A DNA stretch of 59,215 nucleotides from positions 1-59,215 of the forward strand of contig CAMJQS010000002.1 of the NCBI GenBank assembly GCA_946408105.1. Reading direction: 5' to 3'. Position 1 is the first letter of the stretch, and every line of letters starts with the position of its first letter. The notes beneath the pieces are model-generated. The model was not told the origin of the DNA and did no database searches. It saw only the letters and a program-made list of their open reading frames with translations. The stretch comes from an uncultured Selenomonadales bacterium. Lineage in GTDB: Bacteria > Bacillota > Negativicutes > Selenomonadales > Selenomonadaceae. Positions 51,619 to 59,215 of the stretch are shown piece after piece. The translations under genes were made by a program, and so were the position numbers.

Positions 51619-52947
51619 GTGAAAAAAAATTTGGTAATGGGTTCGGCAAGCGGCTACGATTGGGATACTTTGGAGCCGTTCATTACTTCGTTCGTCATGA
51701 ATGTTAAAAATGCCGAGCTTGTGCTTTTCCTTAAAGACGTTTCGGATTTTACTATCGACCGCTTGAAACGTTGCGGGAAAGATGCATTGAAAATCGAGCC
51801 GTTTGAGCACAGAGAACTTAAAAATATTGGCATTGACCGTTTCAAAAATTTCAAAAGATATATCGACTTGCACGGCGACGAGTACGAACAAATTTTTATC
51901 ACCGACACCCGCGACGTGATTTTTCAAAAGGACATCTTCGAGTGTTTTAAAGACTGCAAAAATTTTCTCGGATATTCGACGGAAGCAGACGACATTCGCG
52001 GGAGCAAAACGGGTAATCGATTAAATTACAACTGGATTGCGGACAGTTTCGGCAAAGAAGAAGCAGATAACCTTCTGGACAAAAAAATCGTTTGCGCCGG
52101 CGGAGCTGTCATTGGAACGCCGCGCGAAGTAAAAATCTTCCTGGAAATATTTTTGTCGAAAAATTTTTCGAGTGAAAAATTTGCTTTTGACCAAGCCGCG
52201 TTCAATTATCTTGTGTGGAATAATCTTTTGCCGATTGAAAATCTTATAGAAAATGACATAGAGAGCGGCGAAATTTTTTCGATGGCAACCTTCGTCTTTT
52301 TGTATCCGATAAATATTCGAGGCGGAAAAATTTTGCGCGGCGACGGCGGCATTCCTGCCGTTGTTCATCAATACGACCGACATCAGGAATTGGTTAAAAT
52401 TGTCGACGGAATTTATCGCGCCAAAGATTTTCAAGTTGAGGAACACTTTACCGACACGCAAAGTGCGATTGAACAGGTGATATCCCTTTTGCGAGTGAAT
52501 AAAACGGGCGCGGCCACTCGTCTTTTCCTGAGAAATTTTTTGGGCAAAACGGACTTCAACAGCTACAAAGGAATTCTTATAAAACTTTGGGATATTTCTT
52601 CAAAGAAGCCGCTTTCTCAAACGCTCGAACTTTTGGAGCTGGCTGTTCAAGATGCTTTAAAATCTGTTCATGTTCTTTCAAATATAGATTTGTCTGCAAT
52701 TTACTCAATCTTGAAACGCGCCGAACAAAACGGACGCCCTATCGACGCCGATTTTAAAATTTATTTTGCGAATTTTCTTTTGATAATCGCCGAACAATGT
52801 CTCAAGTCAAATCAGCCGGACAGATATTTTGAATTTATAAATTTGTTTAAAGGACTCGGCGTGCCGCTCGACGAAAAATTTTATCGGTTGGAAGCAGAGG
52901 CAAACAGAATTTTGAATCGGAGGAAACTTTTTGAGCAAGAAAATTAA
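51619..52947 (+). CDS. Glycosyltransferase-like protein, paralog 1
   Basis: 442 residues from a GTG with GAGGTG 5 nt upstream. The N-terminal 280 residues have a GT-A-like layout: strand start MKKNLVMGSASGYDW, then YEQIFITDTRDVIFQKDIFE whose DTRD can serve as the metal-binding DxD motif, CAGGAVIGTPREVKIFL, FDQAAFNYLVW and AVVHQYDRHQEL. The C-terminal 160 residues are helical. Acceptor and donor unknown. No exact family recognised. The neighbour paralog at 53435 is identical over a 491-bp core (51949-52439 with 53765-54255). It overlaps ybaK by 17 nt. Confidence 0.72.
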   Translation: MKKNLVMGSASGYDWDTLEPFITSFVMNVKNAELVLFLKDVSDFTIDRLKRCGKDALKIEPFEHRELKNIGIDRFKNFKRYIDLHGDEYEQIFITDTRDVIFQKDIFECFKDCKNFLGYSTEADDIRGSKTGNRLNYNWIADSFGKEEADNLLDKKIVCAGGAVIGTPREVKIFLEIFLSKNFSSEKFAFDQAAFNYLVWNNLLPIENLIENDIESGEIFSMATFVFLYPINIRGGKILRGDGGIPAVVHQYDRHQELVKIVDGIYRAKDFQVEEHFTDTQSAIEQVISLLRVNKTGAATRLFLRNFLGKTDFNSYKGILIKLWDISSKKPLSQTLELLELAVQDALKSVHVLSNIDLSAIYSILKRAEQNGRPIDADFKIYFANFLLIIAEQCLKSNQPDRYFEFINLFKGLGVPLDEKFYRLEAEANRILNRRKLFEQEN

Positions 52948-53413
52948 AAAGACAAACGCCGCCCGAATCCTCGACGGGCTGAACATTTCTTACGAGATAA
53001 AAACTTACGCGGTCGACGAAAACGATTTGTCCGCCGTGCACGTGGCGCAAATGAGCGGACTCGACATCAAAACGATTTTCAAAACGCTGGTGGCGCGCGG
53101 CGACAAGTCGGGCGTGATTATGGCGGTCATCGGCGGCGGCGACGAACTGGACTTGAAAGCGTTGGCAAAGGCAAGCGGAAATAAATCCGTCGAGATGATT
53201 GCGTTGAAAGAACTTTTGCCGTTGACGGGCTACGTGCGCGGAGGTTGCTCGCCACTTGGCGCGAAGAAAAATTATCCCGTGTATTTGGACGCGCGCGCCT
53301 TGACGTTGGAAAAAATTTCGATAAGCGCGGGGCAACGAGGAATGCAAATTATTTTGTCGCCGAAAGATTTGGTAACGGCCGTGAACGCGACGGTTGCCGA
53401 ACTCGTACAATAA
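52931..53413 (+). CDS. ybaK: YbaK/EbsC-type aminoacyl-tRNA deacylase
   Basis: A 160-residue trans-editing factor that hydrolyses Cys-tRNA(Pro) and similar mischarged tRNAs. Features: ARILDGLNISYEIKTY, a central lysine region (KTIFKTLVARGDKSGVIMAV), GNKSVEMIALKELLPLTGY and RGGCSPLGAKKNYPVYLD. TTG start with GGAGG 8 nt upstream, nested in the end of the previous gene. It is sandwiched between the two glycosyltransferase-like paralogs, so the duplication jumped across it. Confidence 0.92.
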   Translation: MSKKIKKTNAARILDGLNISYEIKTYAVDENDLSAVHVAQMSGLDIKTIFKTLVARGDKSGVIMAVIGGGDELDLKALAKASGNKSVEMIALKELLPLTGYVRGGCSPLGAKKNYPVYLDARALTLEKISISAGQRGMQIILSPKDLVTAVNATVAELVQ

Positions 53414-53434
53414 TTTTAATGATGAGGTGAGAGC

Positions 53435-54763
53435 GTGAAAAAAAATTTGGTAATGGGTACGGCAGGCGGCTTCGATTGGGATACTTTGGAGCCGTTCGTT
53501 ACCTCGTTCGTAATGAATGTCAAAAGTGCCGAGCTTGTGCTTTTCCTTAAAGACATTTCGGATTTTACGCTTGACCGCTTGAAACGTTGCGGGAAAGGTG
53601 CATTAAAAATCGAGCCGTTTGAGTACAGGGAAATTAAAAATATTGGTATTGACCGTTTTAAAAATTTCAAAAGATACGTCGACTTGCACGGCGACGATTA
53701 CGAACAAATTTTCATAACCGACACCCGCGACGTAATTTTTCAAAAGGACATCTTCGAATCTTTCAAAGACTGCAAAAATTTTCTCGGATATTCGACGGAA
53801 GCAGACGACATTCGCGGGAGCAAAACGGGTAATCGATTAAATTACAACTGGATTGCGGACAGTTTCGGCAAAGAAGAAGCAGATAACCTTCTGGACAAAA
53901 AAATCGTTTGCGCCGGCGGAGCTGTCATTGGAACGCCGCGCGAAGTAAAAATCTTCCTGGAAATATTTTTGTCGAAAAATTTTTCGAGTGAAAAATTTGC
54001 TTTTGACCAAGCCGCGTTCAATTATCTTGTGTGGAATAATCTTTTGCCGATTGAAAATCTTATAGAAAATGACATAGAGAGCGGCGAAATTTTTTCGATG
54101 GCAACCTTCGTCTTTTTGTATCCGATAAATATTCGAGGCGGAAAAATTTTGCGCGGCGACGGCGGCATTCCTGCCGTTGTTCATCAATACGACCGACATC
54201 AGGAATTGGTTAAAATTGTCGACGGAATTTATCGCGCCAAAGATTTTCAAGTTGATGAACGGTTTATTGACGAACGCAGCGCGATTGAACAAACGCTTCC
54301 TCTTTTGCGAGCGAACAAAACGGATGCGGCCACTCGTCTTTTCATTAAAAATTTTTTGGGCAAAACGGACTTCAGCGGCTACGGCAGAATTCTTATAAAA
54401 CTTTGGGATATTTCTTCAAGGAAGCCGCTTTCCCAAACGCTTGAACTTTTGGAGATGGCTGTTCAAGATGCTTTAAAATCTGTTCATGTTCTTTCAAATA
54501 CAGACTTGCTCGCAATTTACTCAATCTTGAAACGTGCCGAACAAAACGGACGAACCGTCGACGCCGACTTTAAAATTTACTTCGCGAATTTTCTTTTGAT
54601 AATGGCCGAACAATGTCTTAAGTCAAAACTGGCGAACGTATATTTTGAGTTTATAAATTTGTTTAAAGGACTCGGCGTGCCGCCCGACGAAAAATTTTAT
54701 CGGTTGGAAGCGGAGGCGAATAAAATTTTCGGCAGGAACGGACGAGGCATTGGCGGCTTGTAA
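53435..54763 (+). CDS. Glycosyltransferase-like protein, paralog 2
   Basis: 442 residues, same architecture as paralog 1 (ITDTRDVIFQKDIFE, CAGGAVIGTPREVKIFL, YDRHQELVKIVDGIY). Similarity begins at the ribosome site (GAGGTGAGAGC before GTG). The flanking thirds differ at many sites, while nucleotides 53765-54255 are identical to paralog 1. This points to recent gene conversion or strong constraint. The end GRNGRGIGGL differs from paralog 1. Function as for paralog 1, unknown in detail. Confidence 0.72.
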   Translation: MKKNLVMGTAGGFDWDTLEPFVTSFVMNVKSAELVLFLKDISDFTLDRLKRCGKGALKIEPFEYREIKNIGIDRFKNFKRYVDLHGDDYEQIFITDTRDVIFQKDIFESFKDCKNFLGYSTEADDIRGSKTGNRLNYNWIADSFGKEEADNLLDKKIVCAGGAVIGTPREVKIFLEIFLSKNFSSEKFAFDQAAFNYLVWNNLLPIENLIENDIESGEIFSMATFVFLYPINIRGGKILRGDGGIPAVVHQYDRHQELVKIVDGIYRAKDFQVDERFIDERSAIEQTLPLLRANKTDAATRLFIKNFLGKTDFSGYGRILIKLWDISSRKPLSQTLELLEMAVQDALKSVHVLSNTDLLAIYSILKRAEQNGRTVDADFKIYFANFLLIMAEQCLKSKLANVYFEFINLFKGLGVPPDEKFYRLEAEANKIFGRNGRGIGGL

Positions 54764-54808
54764 GCGGGCTTTGAAACTTAATTGAATTTGCTTTGAGCAG
54801 GTGATTCG

Positions 54809-55840
54809 TTGGATTTAAAAATTTTGGCGGCGCGGCTGAAAAAATTTTTCCGCGAAGACTCGGACGAAATTATCGGCGCGTATTTCGACGGAGAAAAAAT
54901 TTTCGTCGTGCGCCTGACGGAAAATTTTGAGGCGGCTGAAGTTTTTGCGGACGGCGCGGAGCCCGAAAAGTTCGCGGAAAAAATTTCGCTCGTGTGCACT
55001 CAAAAAAACTGGAAAGCTTCGGCGGTCGGCTTTTGTCTTCGCGAGGACGACGCCGTAACTTATCAATCCGAAATCTCGAACTTGCCCGAAAAAGAAATTC
55101 CCGCGTTCGTGAAAAGTTGGGCGATTGCTCAAACGGGAAAGGACGCGGCGTTTTCTTTTGCGCGGGTCGGAGAAGAACTTTGGATGGAAACTTTGCCGCG
55201 CACGCGGCTCGAAGAATTTTGCGCGGCATTCAAAAAATTTAATTTGAATTTGCGCGCGCTGTCGGTCATGCCGCCCGCCTTGCTGACGAAGGGCACGCCG
55301 TTCGACAAAACAAAATTCATCACGGAGGTCGTCCGCGAAAAAAAATCGCCGAACTTTTTATCGGGCGGCGGCGTGTGGAATTGGAAAAAAATTTCGTTGG
55401 CGGCGGCGGCAATTTTTTTAATCGGGCAAATTATTTTTTCGGCAAAAATTTTTTTCGACTACCGCGCGGCTCAAAACGAACTGAACGCGGCGAAAATTTC
55501 TGTCGAAGAGTTGAGCGCGGAGCTTGCCTTGAAAAAAAATCTCGACGCCGACATCGACGAGCTGCACAAGCTTAACGCACTCGCCGCGCAAATCGACTCG
55601 GAAATAAATTTTAATCTGCTTATCAATCTCGGACAAATTGCGGGCGACGACGTTCGCCTGACGAAAATCCGCGCCGAAAAAAATTTTTTGGAGCTGGAAG
55701 GCTTGGCGGAAAAACCCGACGCCGTGAAAAATTATCTTGCCCGCGTGAAAAGTTCTGTTGTACAATCTGCGCGACTTGAAAATTCTTCGGAGCGCGACGA
55801 CGGAGAAATTGTTTTCGCGATTCGCGCCGACTTTAAATGA
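54809..55840 (+). CDS. PilM/PilN- or GspL-like pilus-assembly protein
   Basis: 343 residues. Residues 1-180 look like the truncated actin-like cytoplasmic domain of PilM/GspL (EIIGAYFDGEKIFVVRL, WKASAVGFCLREDD, LRALSVMPPALL). A transmembrane helix follows (ISLAAAAIFLIGQIIFSAKIFF, about 196-217), then a coiled coil and a PilN-like periplasmic domain (LLINLGQIAGDDVRLTKI, LELEGLAEKPDAVKNYLARV). Such proteins align the inner-membrane platform of type IV pili or type II secretion. No other pilus gene is in the window. TTG start supported by AGGTG. Confidence 0.62.
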   Translation: MDLKILAARLKKFFREDSDEIIGAYFDGEKIFVVRLTENFEAAEVFADGAEPEKFAEKISLVCTQKNWKASAVGFCLREDDAVTYQSEISNLPEKEIPAFVKSWAIAQTGKDAAFSFARVGEELWMETLPRTRLEEFCAAFKKFNLNLRALSVMPPALLTKGTPFDKTKFITEVVREKKSPNFLSGGGVWNWKKISLAAAAIFLIGQIIFSAKIFFDYRAAQNELNAAKISVEELSAELALKKNLDADIDELHKLNALAAQIDSEINFNLLINLGQIAGDDVRLTKIRAEKNFLELEGLAEKPDAVKNYLARVKSSVVQSARLENSSERDDGEIVFAIRADFK

Positions 55841-55864
55841 CTTCGGGGCGCAGAGGTGACCAAA

Positions 55865-58800
55865 ATGGAAACGGAACAAAAAAATATCATGAAGGAAATC
55901 ATCATCGGCGCGCTGGTCGTCGCGGTGATTCTTATCGTCGGAACTTTTTGGATGGGCAGAAGCGTGAGCAAAGACAATGAGGACGCCGTACGCACGGTGA
56001 GCCTTTTGTATTTGGACGAGCTGGCCGGCCGCCGCGAACAGGTTGTCGCCGGCAAGTTGAGCGATTACATAAACGACATGGATATTGCCATGGGGCTCAT
56101 GACGAAAGACGACTTGAGCAGCGTGGAAAAGTTGCAAGCCTATCAAGCGCGAATGAAACAACTTTACGGCCTGGAAAAATTTGCCTTCGTCGACGCGGAC
56201 GGATTGATTTACACTTCGCGCGGCACACGCAACGACATCGGCGTTTATAATTTCGATTACAAAAATCTTGTCGAGACGGAAATTTCAATTAAGAACGTTC
56301 AAGGCAACATAAGAAAAATTGTCATTGCCATGCCCGCCGACAATCTTCCGTTCATGGGAAAAACGCTCGTGGCGTGTTTCGTGGAGATTGACATTAACCG
56401 AATGTTGGAGGCCATATCCTTGCAGACGACCGGCAACAACACGACCTTTTGCAATCTTTACACGAACGACGGCTCGGCTTTGACGGGAATTGTTTTGGGC
56501 GGACGTTCGGGCGAAAAAAATTTATTTTCGGCAATGGAGCGTGCGAAGTTTGAACAAGGTTATTCGATTGACAAAATGAAACGCGACTTTGCGAACGGGA
56601 TAAAAGGTTTCGCAGCCTTCAACTACAACGGCGTGCAGGAGACAATGTATTACGTTCCCGTCAAAGGCACCGACTGGATTTTGACTTATCTGATTCGCGA
56701 AAGCATCATCAGCGAACAAATCAGTTCCATTACCGACGGAATTATAACCCGCAGTTTGATTCATTCAATCGCGACGGCTCTCGTCTTGGTTGCGATGTTC
56801 GTCCTCGTAATTTTTCAGTTGCGCAAGACCGCGAAGGCTCAACTGGAAAAAGAAACCGCCGACGCCGAAGCCCGCGTTAAGCAGCAGGAACTGGAAGAAC
56901 AGCTCGCCCTGCAGGAAGAACTTCTTGCGCAGGAACAGGAGAAGGCTCAACAGGACAACATGATACGCGCCTTGTCGAGCGATTATCGCAGCGTGTACTA
57001 CGTAAACCTTGCCGACGATTCGGGCATTTGCTACAGAGGCGACACGAAATTGGAAAACGCGCTTGCCGAGGGCGAAGGCTTCAAGTTCAGCAGAAGATTT
57101 ACCGAGTACGCAAATCTTTACGTCACGGCAGAATATCGCAAAGACTTTTTGGAATTCATCAAGCCCGAAAAAATTCGCGACGCCTTGGAAAAAAATTCCG
57201 TCATAAATTATCGCTACCTTGCCAACAGAAACGGGCACGAATCTTACGAGATGATTCGCATTGCAAGCGTCGGCATTGCTGACGACGGCACCAGAATTTC
57301 CAATCACGTCGTGGGCGTCGGCTTCACGGATATTGATTCGGAAATGCGCGACGCCATGACAAAGAGCCAGGCTTTAAGCGACGCGCTCAAGGCGGCCGAA
57401 GAGGCAAGCAAGGCCAAGACCGCGTTCCTTTCCAGCATGAGCCACGAGATTCGCACGCCCATGAACGCGATTATCGGTTTGGACAATCTTGCGCTGCACG
57501 AGCCGGGCATTTCTGCCACGACCAGAAGTTACCTTGAAAAAATCGGAACCTCCGCTCAACATCTTTTGAGTTTGATTAACGACATCTTGGACATGAGCCG
57601 AATCGAAAGCGGGCGCATGACCGTACGCAACGAAGAATTTTCTTTCCCGAAATTGATTGAGCAGATTAATACAATCTTCAGCGGGCAGAGCAAAGAAAAA
57701 AATTTGGAATACAACTGCCACATAAACGGGCACCTCGGCGAATATTATATCGGCGACAGCGTAAAGTTGCGGCAAGTGCTGATTAACATTTTGGGCAACG
57801 CCGTCAAGTTCACGCCCGAAGGCGGCAAGGTCGATTTAATCGTCGAGAAGACCGCCGACTTTGACAAAAAATCCGCGATTAAATTCACGATAAAAGACAC
57901 GGGCATCGGCATGAGCAAAGATTATCTGCCGAAAATTTTTGACACGTTCAGCCAAGAAGATTCGACCGCCACGAACAAATACGGCAGCTCCGGTTTGGGC
58001 ATGGCGATAACAAAAAGTATTGTCGAGATGATGAACGGCAAAATCGAAGTGGAAAGCGAGAAGGGCAAGGGCACGACCTTTACCGTGACCGTAACTTTGA
58101 TGAACTCCGACAAAAATATTTCCGAGAGTGGCGACGTGGAAATTAAGCCGCATGAAATGAACGTGCTGATTATCGATGACGACCCGATTGCTTGCGACCA
58201 CGCAAAGTTGGTTTTGGAAAAGTCGGGCATCGCCGCTGAAACCGTGATGAGCGGCAAGGAAGCCGTCGAGCGCGTTAAACTCCGTCACGCGCGCCGCGAG
58301 CCGTACAATTTAATCATCGTCGATTGGCAAATGCCCGAAATGGACGGCCTGGAAGTCACGCGGAAAATTCGAGAAATTATCGGCAACGAGACGGCGATTA
58401 TAATTTTGACGGCGTACAACTGGGACGACGTGATAGAAGAGGCTTTGGCGGCCGGCGTGGACAGTTTCATCGCCAAACCGCTTTTCTCCGGCGCATTGAT
58501 TGAAGAATTTAAAAACGCGCTCCGAAGAAAAAATCTTACCGTCGCCGAAACCAAGACGAAAGCCGAGCTCAAAGGCAAAAGAATTCTTTTGGCGGAAGAC
58601 ATGCCCGTCAACGCGGAAATTATGATGATGGTTTTGCAAATGCGCGAGATAGAAGCCGACCTTGCCGAGAACGGAAAAATCGCCGTGGAAAAATTCCAAG
58701 CTTCGCCCGAAAATTATTACGACGCAATTTTAATGGATATGCGTATGCCCGAAATGGACGGCCTGGAGGCGACGCAAAAAATCCGCGCGCTCAATCGTCC

Positions 58801-58954
58801 CGACGCGAAAAAAATTCCGATAATCGCGCTCACTGCCAACGCCTTTGATGAGGACGTTCAACGGTCTTTGCAGGCGGGATTGAACGCGCACTTGAGCAAA
58901 CCCGTCGAGCCCGATGTTTTGTTCGAGACGCTGGAAAACATGATTAAAGATTAA
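55865..58954 (+). CDS. Hybrid sensor histidine kinase with two receiver domains
   Basis: 1029 residues from ATG 55865 (GAGGTG 6 nt upstream; the in-frame GTG at 55856 overlaps that site). Transmembrane helices at about 10-30 and 299-319 enclose a Cache-like periplasmic sensor. Then come a coiled coil, a PAS-like domain (about 365-490), HisKA with SHEIRTPMNAI (His527), and HATPase (NILGNAVKFTPEGG, KDTGIGMS, GSSGLGMAI). Receiver 1 (Asp820 in IIVDWQMPEMDG) and receiver 2 (Asp958 in ILMDMRMPEMDG) follow. No output regulator is adjacent. The signal is unknown; the upstream PilM/PilN-like gene might be functionally linked. Confidence 0.93.
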   Translation: METEQKNIMKEIIIGALVVAVILIVGTFWMGRSVSKDNEDAVRTVSLLYLDELAGRREQVVAGKLSDYINDMDIAMGLMTKDDLSSVEKLQAYQARMKQLYGLEKFAFVDADGLIYTSRGTRNDIGVYNFDYKNLVETEISIKNVQGNIRKIVIAMPADNLPFMGKTLVACFVEIDINRMLEAISLQTTGNNTTFCNLYTNDGSALTGIVLGGRSGEKNLFSAMERAKFEQGYSIDKMKRDFANGIKGFAAFNYNGVQETMYYVPVKGTDWILTYLIRESIISEQISSITDGIITRSLIHSIATALVLVAMFVLVIFQLRKTAKAQLEKETADAEARVKQQELEEQLALQEELLAQEQEKAQQDNMIRALSSDYRSVYYVNLADDSGICYRGDTKLENALAEGEGFKFSRRFTEYANLYVTAEYRKDFLEFIKPEKIRDALEKNSVINYRYLANRNGHESYEMIRIASVGIADDGTRISNHVVGVGFTDIDSEMRDAMTKSQALSDALKAAEEASKAKTAFLSSMSHEIRTPMNAIIGLDNLALHEPGISATTRSYLEKIGTSAQHLLSLINDILDMSRIESGRMTVRNEEFSFPKLIEQINTIFSGQSKEKNLEYNCHINGHLGEYYIGDSVKLRQVLINILGNAVKFTPEGGKVDLIVEKTADFDKKSAIKFTIKDTGIGMSKDYLPKIFDTFSQEDSTATNKYGSSGLGMAITKSIVEMMNGKIEVESEKGKGTTFTVTVTLMNSDKNISESGDVEIKPHEMNVLIIDDDPIACDHAKLVLEKSGIAAETVMSGKEAVERVKLRHARREPYNLIIVDWQMPEMDGLEVTRKIREIIGNETAIIILTAYNWDDVIEEALAAGVDSFIAKPLFSGALIEEFKNALRRKNLTVAETKTKAELKGKRILLAEDMPVNAEIMMMVLQMREIEADLAENGKIAVEKFQASPENYYDAILMDMRMPEMDGLEATQKIRALNRPDAKKIPIIALTANAFDEDVQRSLQAGLNAHLSKPVEPDVLFETLENMIKD

Positions 58955-58958
58955 TTTG

Positions 58959-58987
58959 TTGCACGAAGCAAAGAAAAGTTGTATACT
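58959..58987 (+). promoter_or_regulatory. Promoter for dapF
   Basis: TTGCAC (58959-58964), a 17-bp spacer and TATACT (58982-58987), 26 bp before the dapF start. Confidence 0.65.
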
Positions 58988-59013
58988 TCGCGAATCAAAG
59001 GAGGCTGATTGCT

Positions 59014-59215
59014 TTGCAGAAATTTGAAAAGTGGCAAGGTTGCGGAAACGATTTCATTTTGATTGACCGACCGGGCGACGCGATTGACGAGCCGGAAAAA
59101 ATTAAGCAGCTCTGCGACAGGCATTTTGGAATCGGGGCGGACGGTGTGATTTACGTCCTCAGCTCCAACAAGGCGGCCACGCGCATGAGAATTTTTAACG
59201 CGGACGGCACCGAGG
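59014..59215 (+). CDS. dapF: Diaminopimelate epimerase (partial, 5' part)
   Basis: The first 67 codons from TTG 59014 (AAAGGAGG upstream) encode LQKFEKWQGCGNDFILIDRP and then LCDRHFGIGADGVIYVL and RMRIFNADGTE, which are the conserved DapF N-terminal blocks. The enzyme converts LL- to meso-diaminopimelate for lysine and peptidoglycan. The frame runs off the window. The first catalytic cysteine, expected a few residues further on, is not yet reached. Confidence 0.92.
   Translation, partial: MQKFEKWQGCGNDFILIDRPGDAIDEPEKIKQLCDRHFGIGADGVIYVLSSNKAATRMRIFNADGTE

Overview
The window reads as a chromosomal piece of a diderm Firmicute (Negativicutes, most likely Selenomonadaceae of gut or rumen type). 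Firmicute-type housekeeping genes (ylqD-rimM-trmD, ireB-ruvX-yrzB-mltG, rnmV-rsmA, mutS2, efp, TlyA-type methylase) sit beside a gene that only makes sense in a cell with LPS (heptose-7-phosphate kinase). A PTP-type phytase close to the Selenomonas ruminantium enzyme supports the same placement. These are inferences from gene content; no database was searched.

Layout. 1-5015 (minus): an AMIN-domain envelope protein, one polar amino acid ABC permease and four tandem paralogous substrate-binding lipoproteins, under two recognisable promoters. 5254-14079 (plus): a small membrane protein, then glycerol catabolism (glpABC, a signal-peptide cytidine-deaminase-like protein without catalytic residues, glpK, glpF) and class II aldolase. 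14145-19904 (minus): tRNA-Ala, a phytase / transglutaminase-like / PTS EIIBC operon, priA, and a nucleotidyltransferase with a truncated HepT. 20001-27358 (plus): a PHP phosphoesterase, an acyl-CoA/AMP ligase, a secreted protein, an RsmJ-like methylase, then four tightly packed genes matching the nucleoside-like-metabolite module known from tellurite-resistance (Ter) systems (CitE-like lyase, PRTase-TRSP, StiP PRTase-PELOTA, HAD phosphatase), here with no Ter genes and no ATP-grasp. 27339-43671 (minus): about 16 kb of housekeeping genes (ABC-2 permease, mutS2, rsmA, rnmV, nadK, tlyA, dxs, ispA, ttcA, heptose kinase, hemL, trmD, rimM, ylqD). 43802-59215 (plus): TPR protein, ireB-ruvX-yrzB-mltG-U32 peptidase, acylphosphatase, aroQ, aminopeptidase P, efp, two glycosyltransferase-like paralogs sharing a 491-bp identical core, ybaK, a PilM/PilN-like protein, a hybrid histidine kinase and the start of dapF.

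Unusual DNA outside the genes: three copies of a multi-hairpin intergenic element (9785, 33180, 38355), three inverted repeats whose arms are heptamer tandems (741, 1496, 51246), and a pair of inverted ~75-bp elements, each bracketed by decayed duplicates of the neighbouring gene end (hemL start, trmD end). The octamer AAAATTTT is scattered very densely through most genes but absent from fba, glpF and efp. About eleven genes appear to use TTG starts. No CRISPR array, insertion-sequence transposase, rRNA or recognised riboswitch was seen, and no gene-free stretch exceeds 300 bases.
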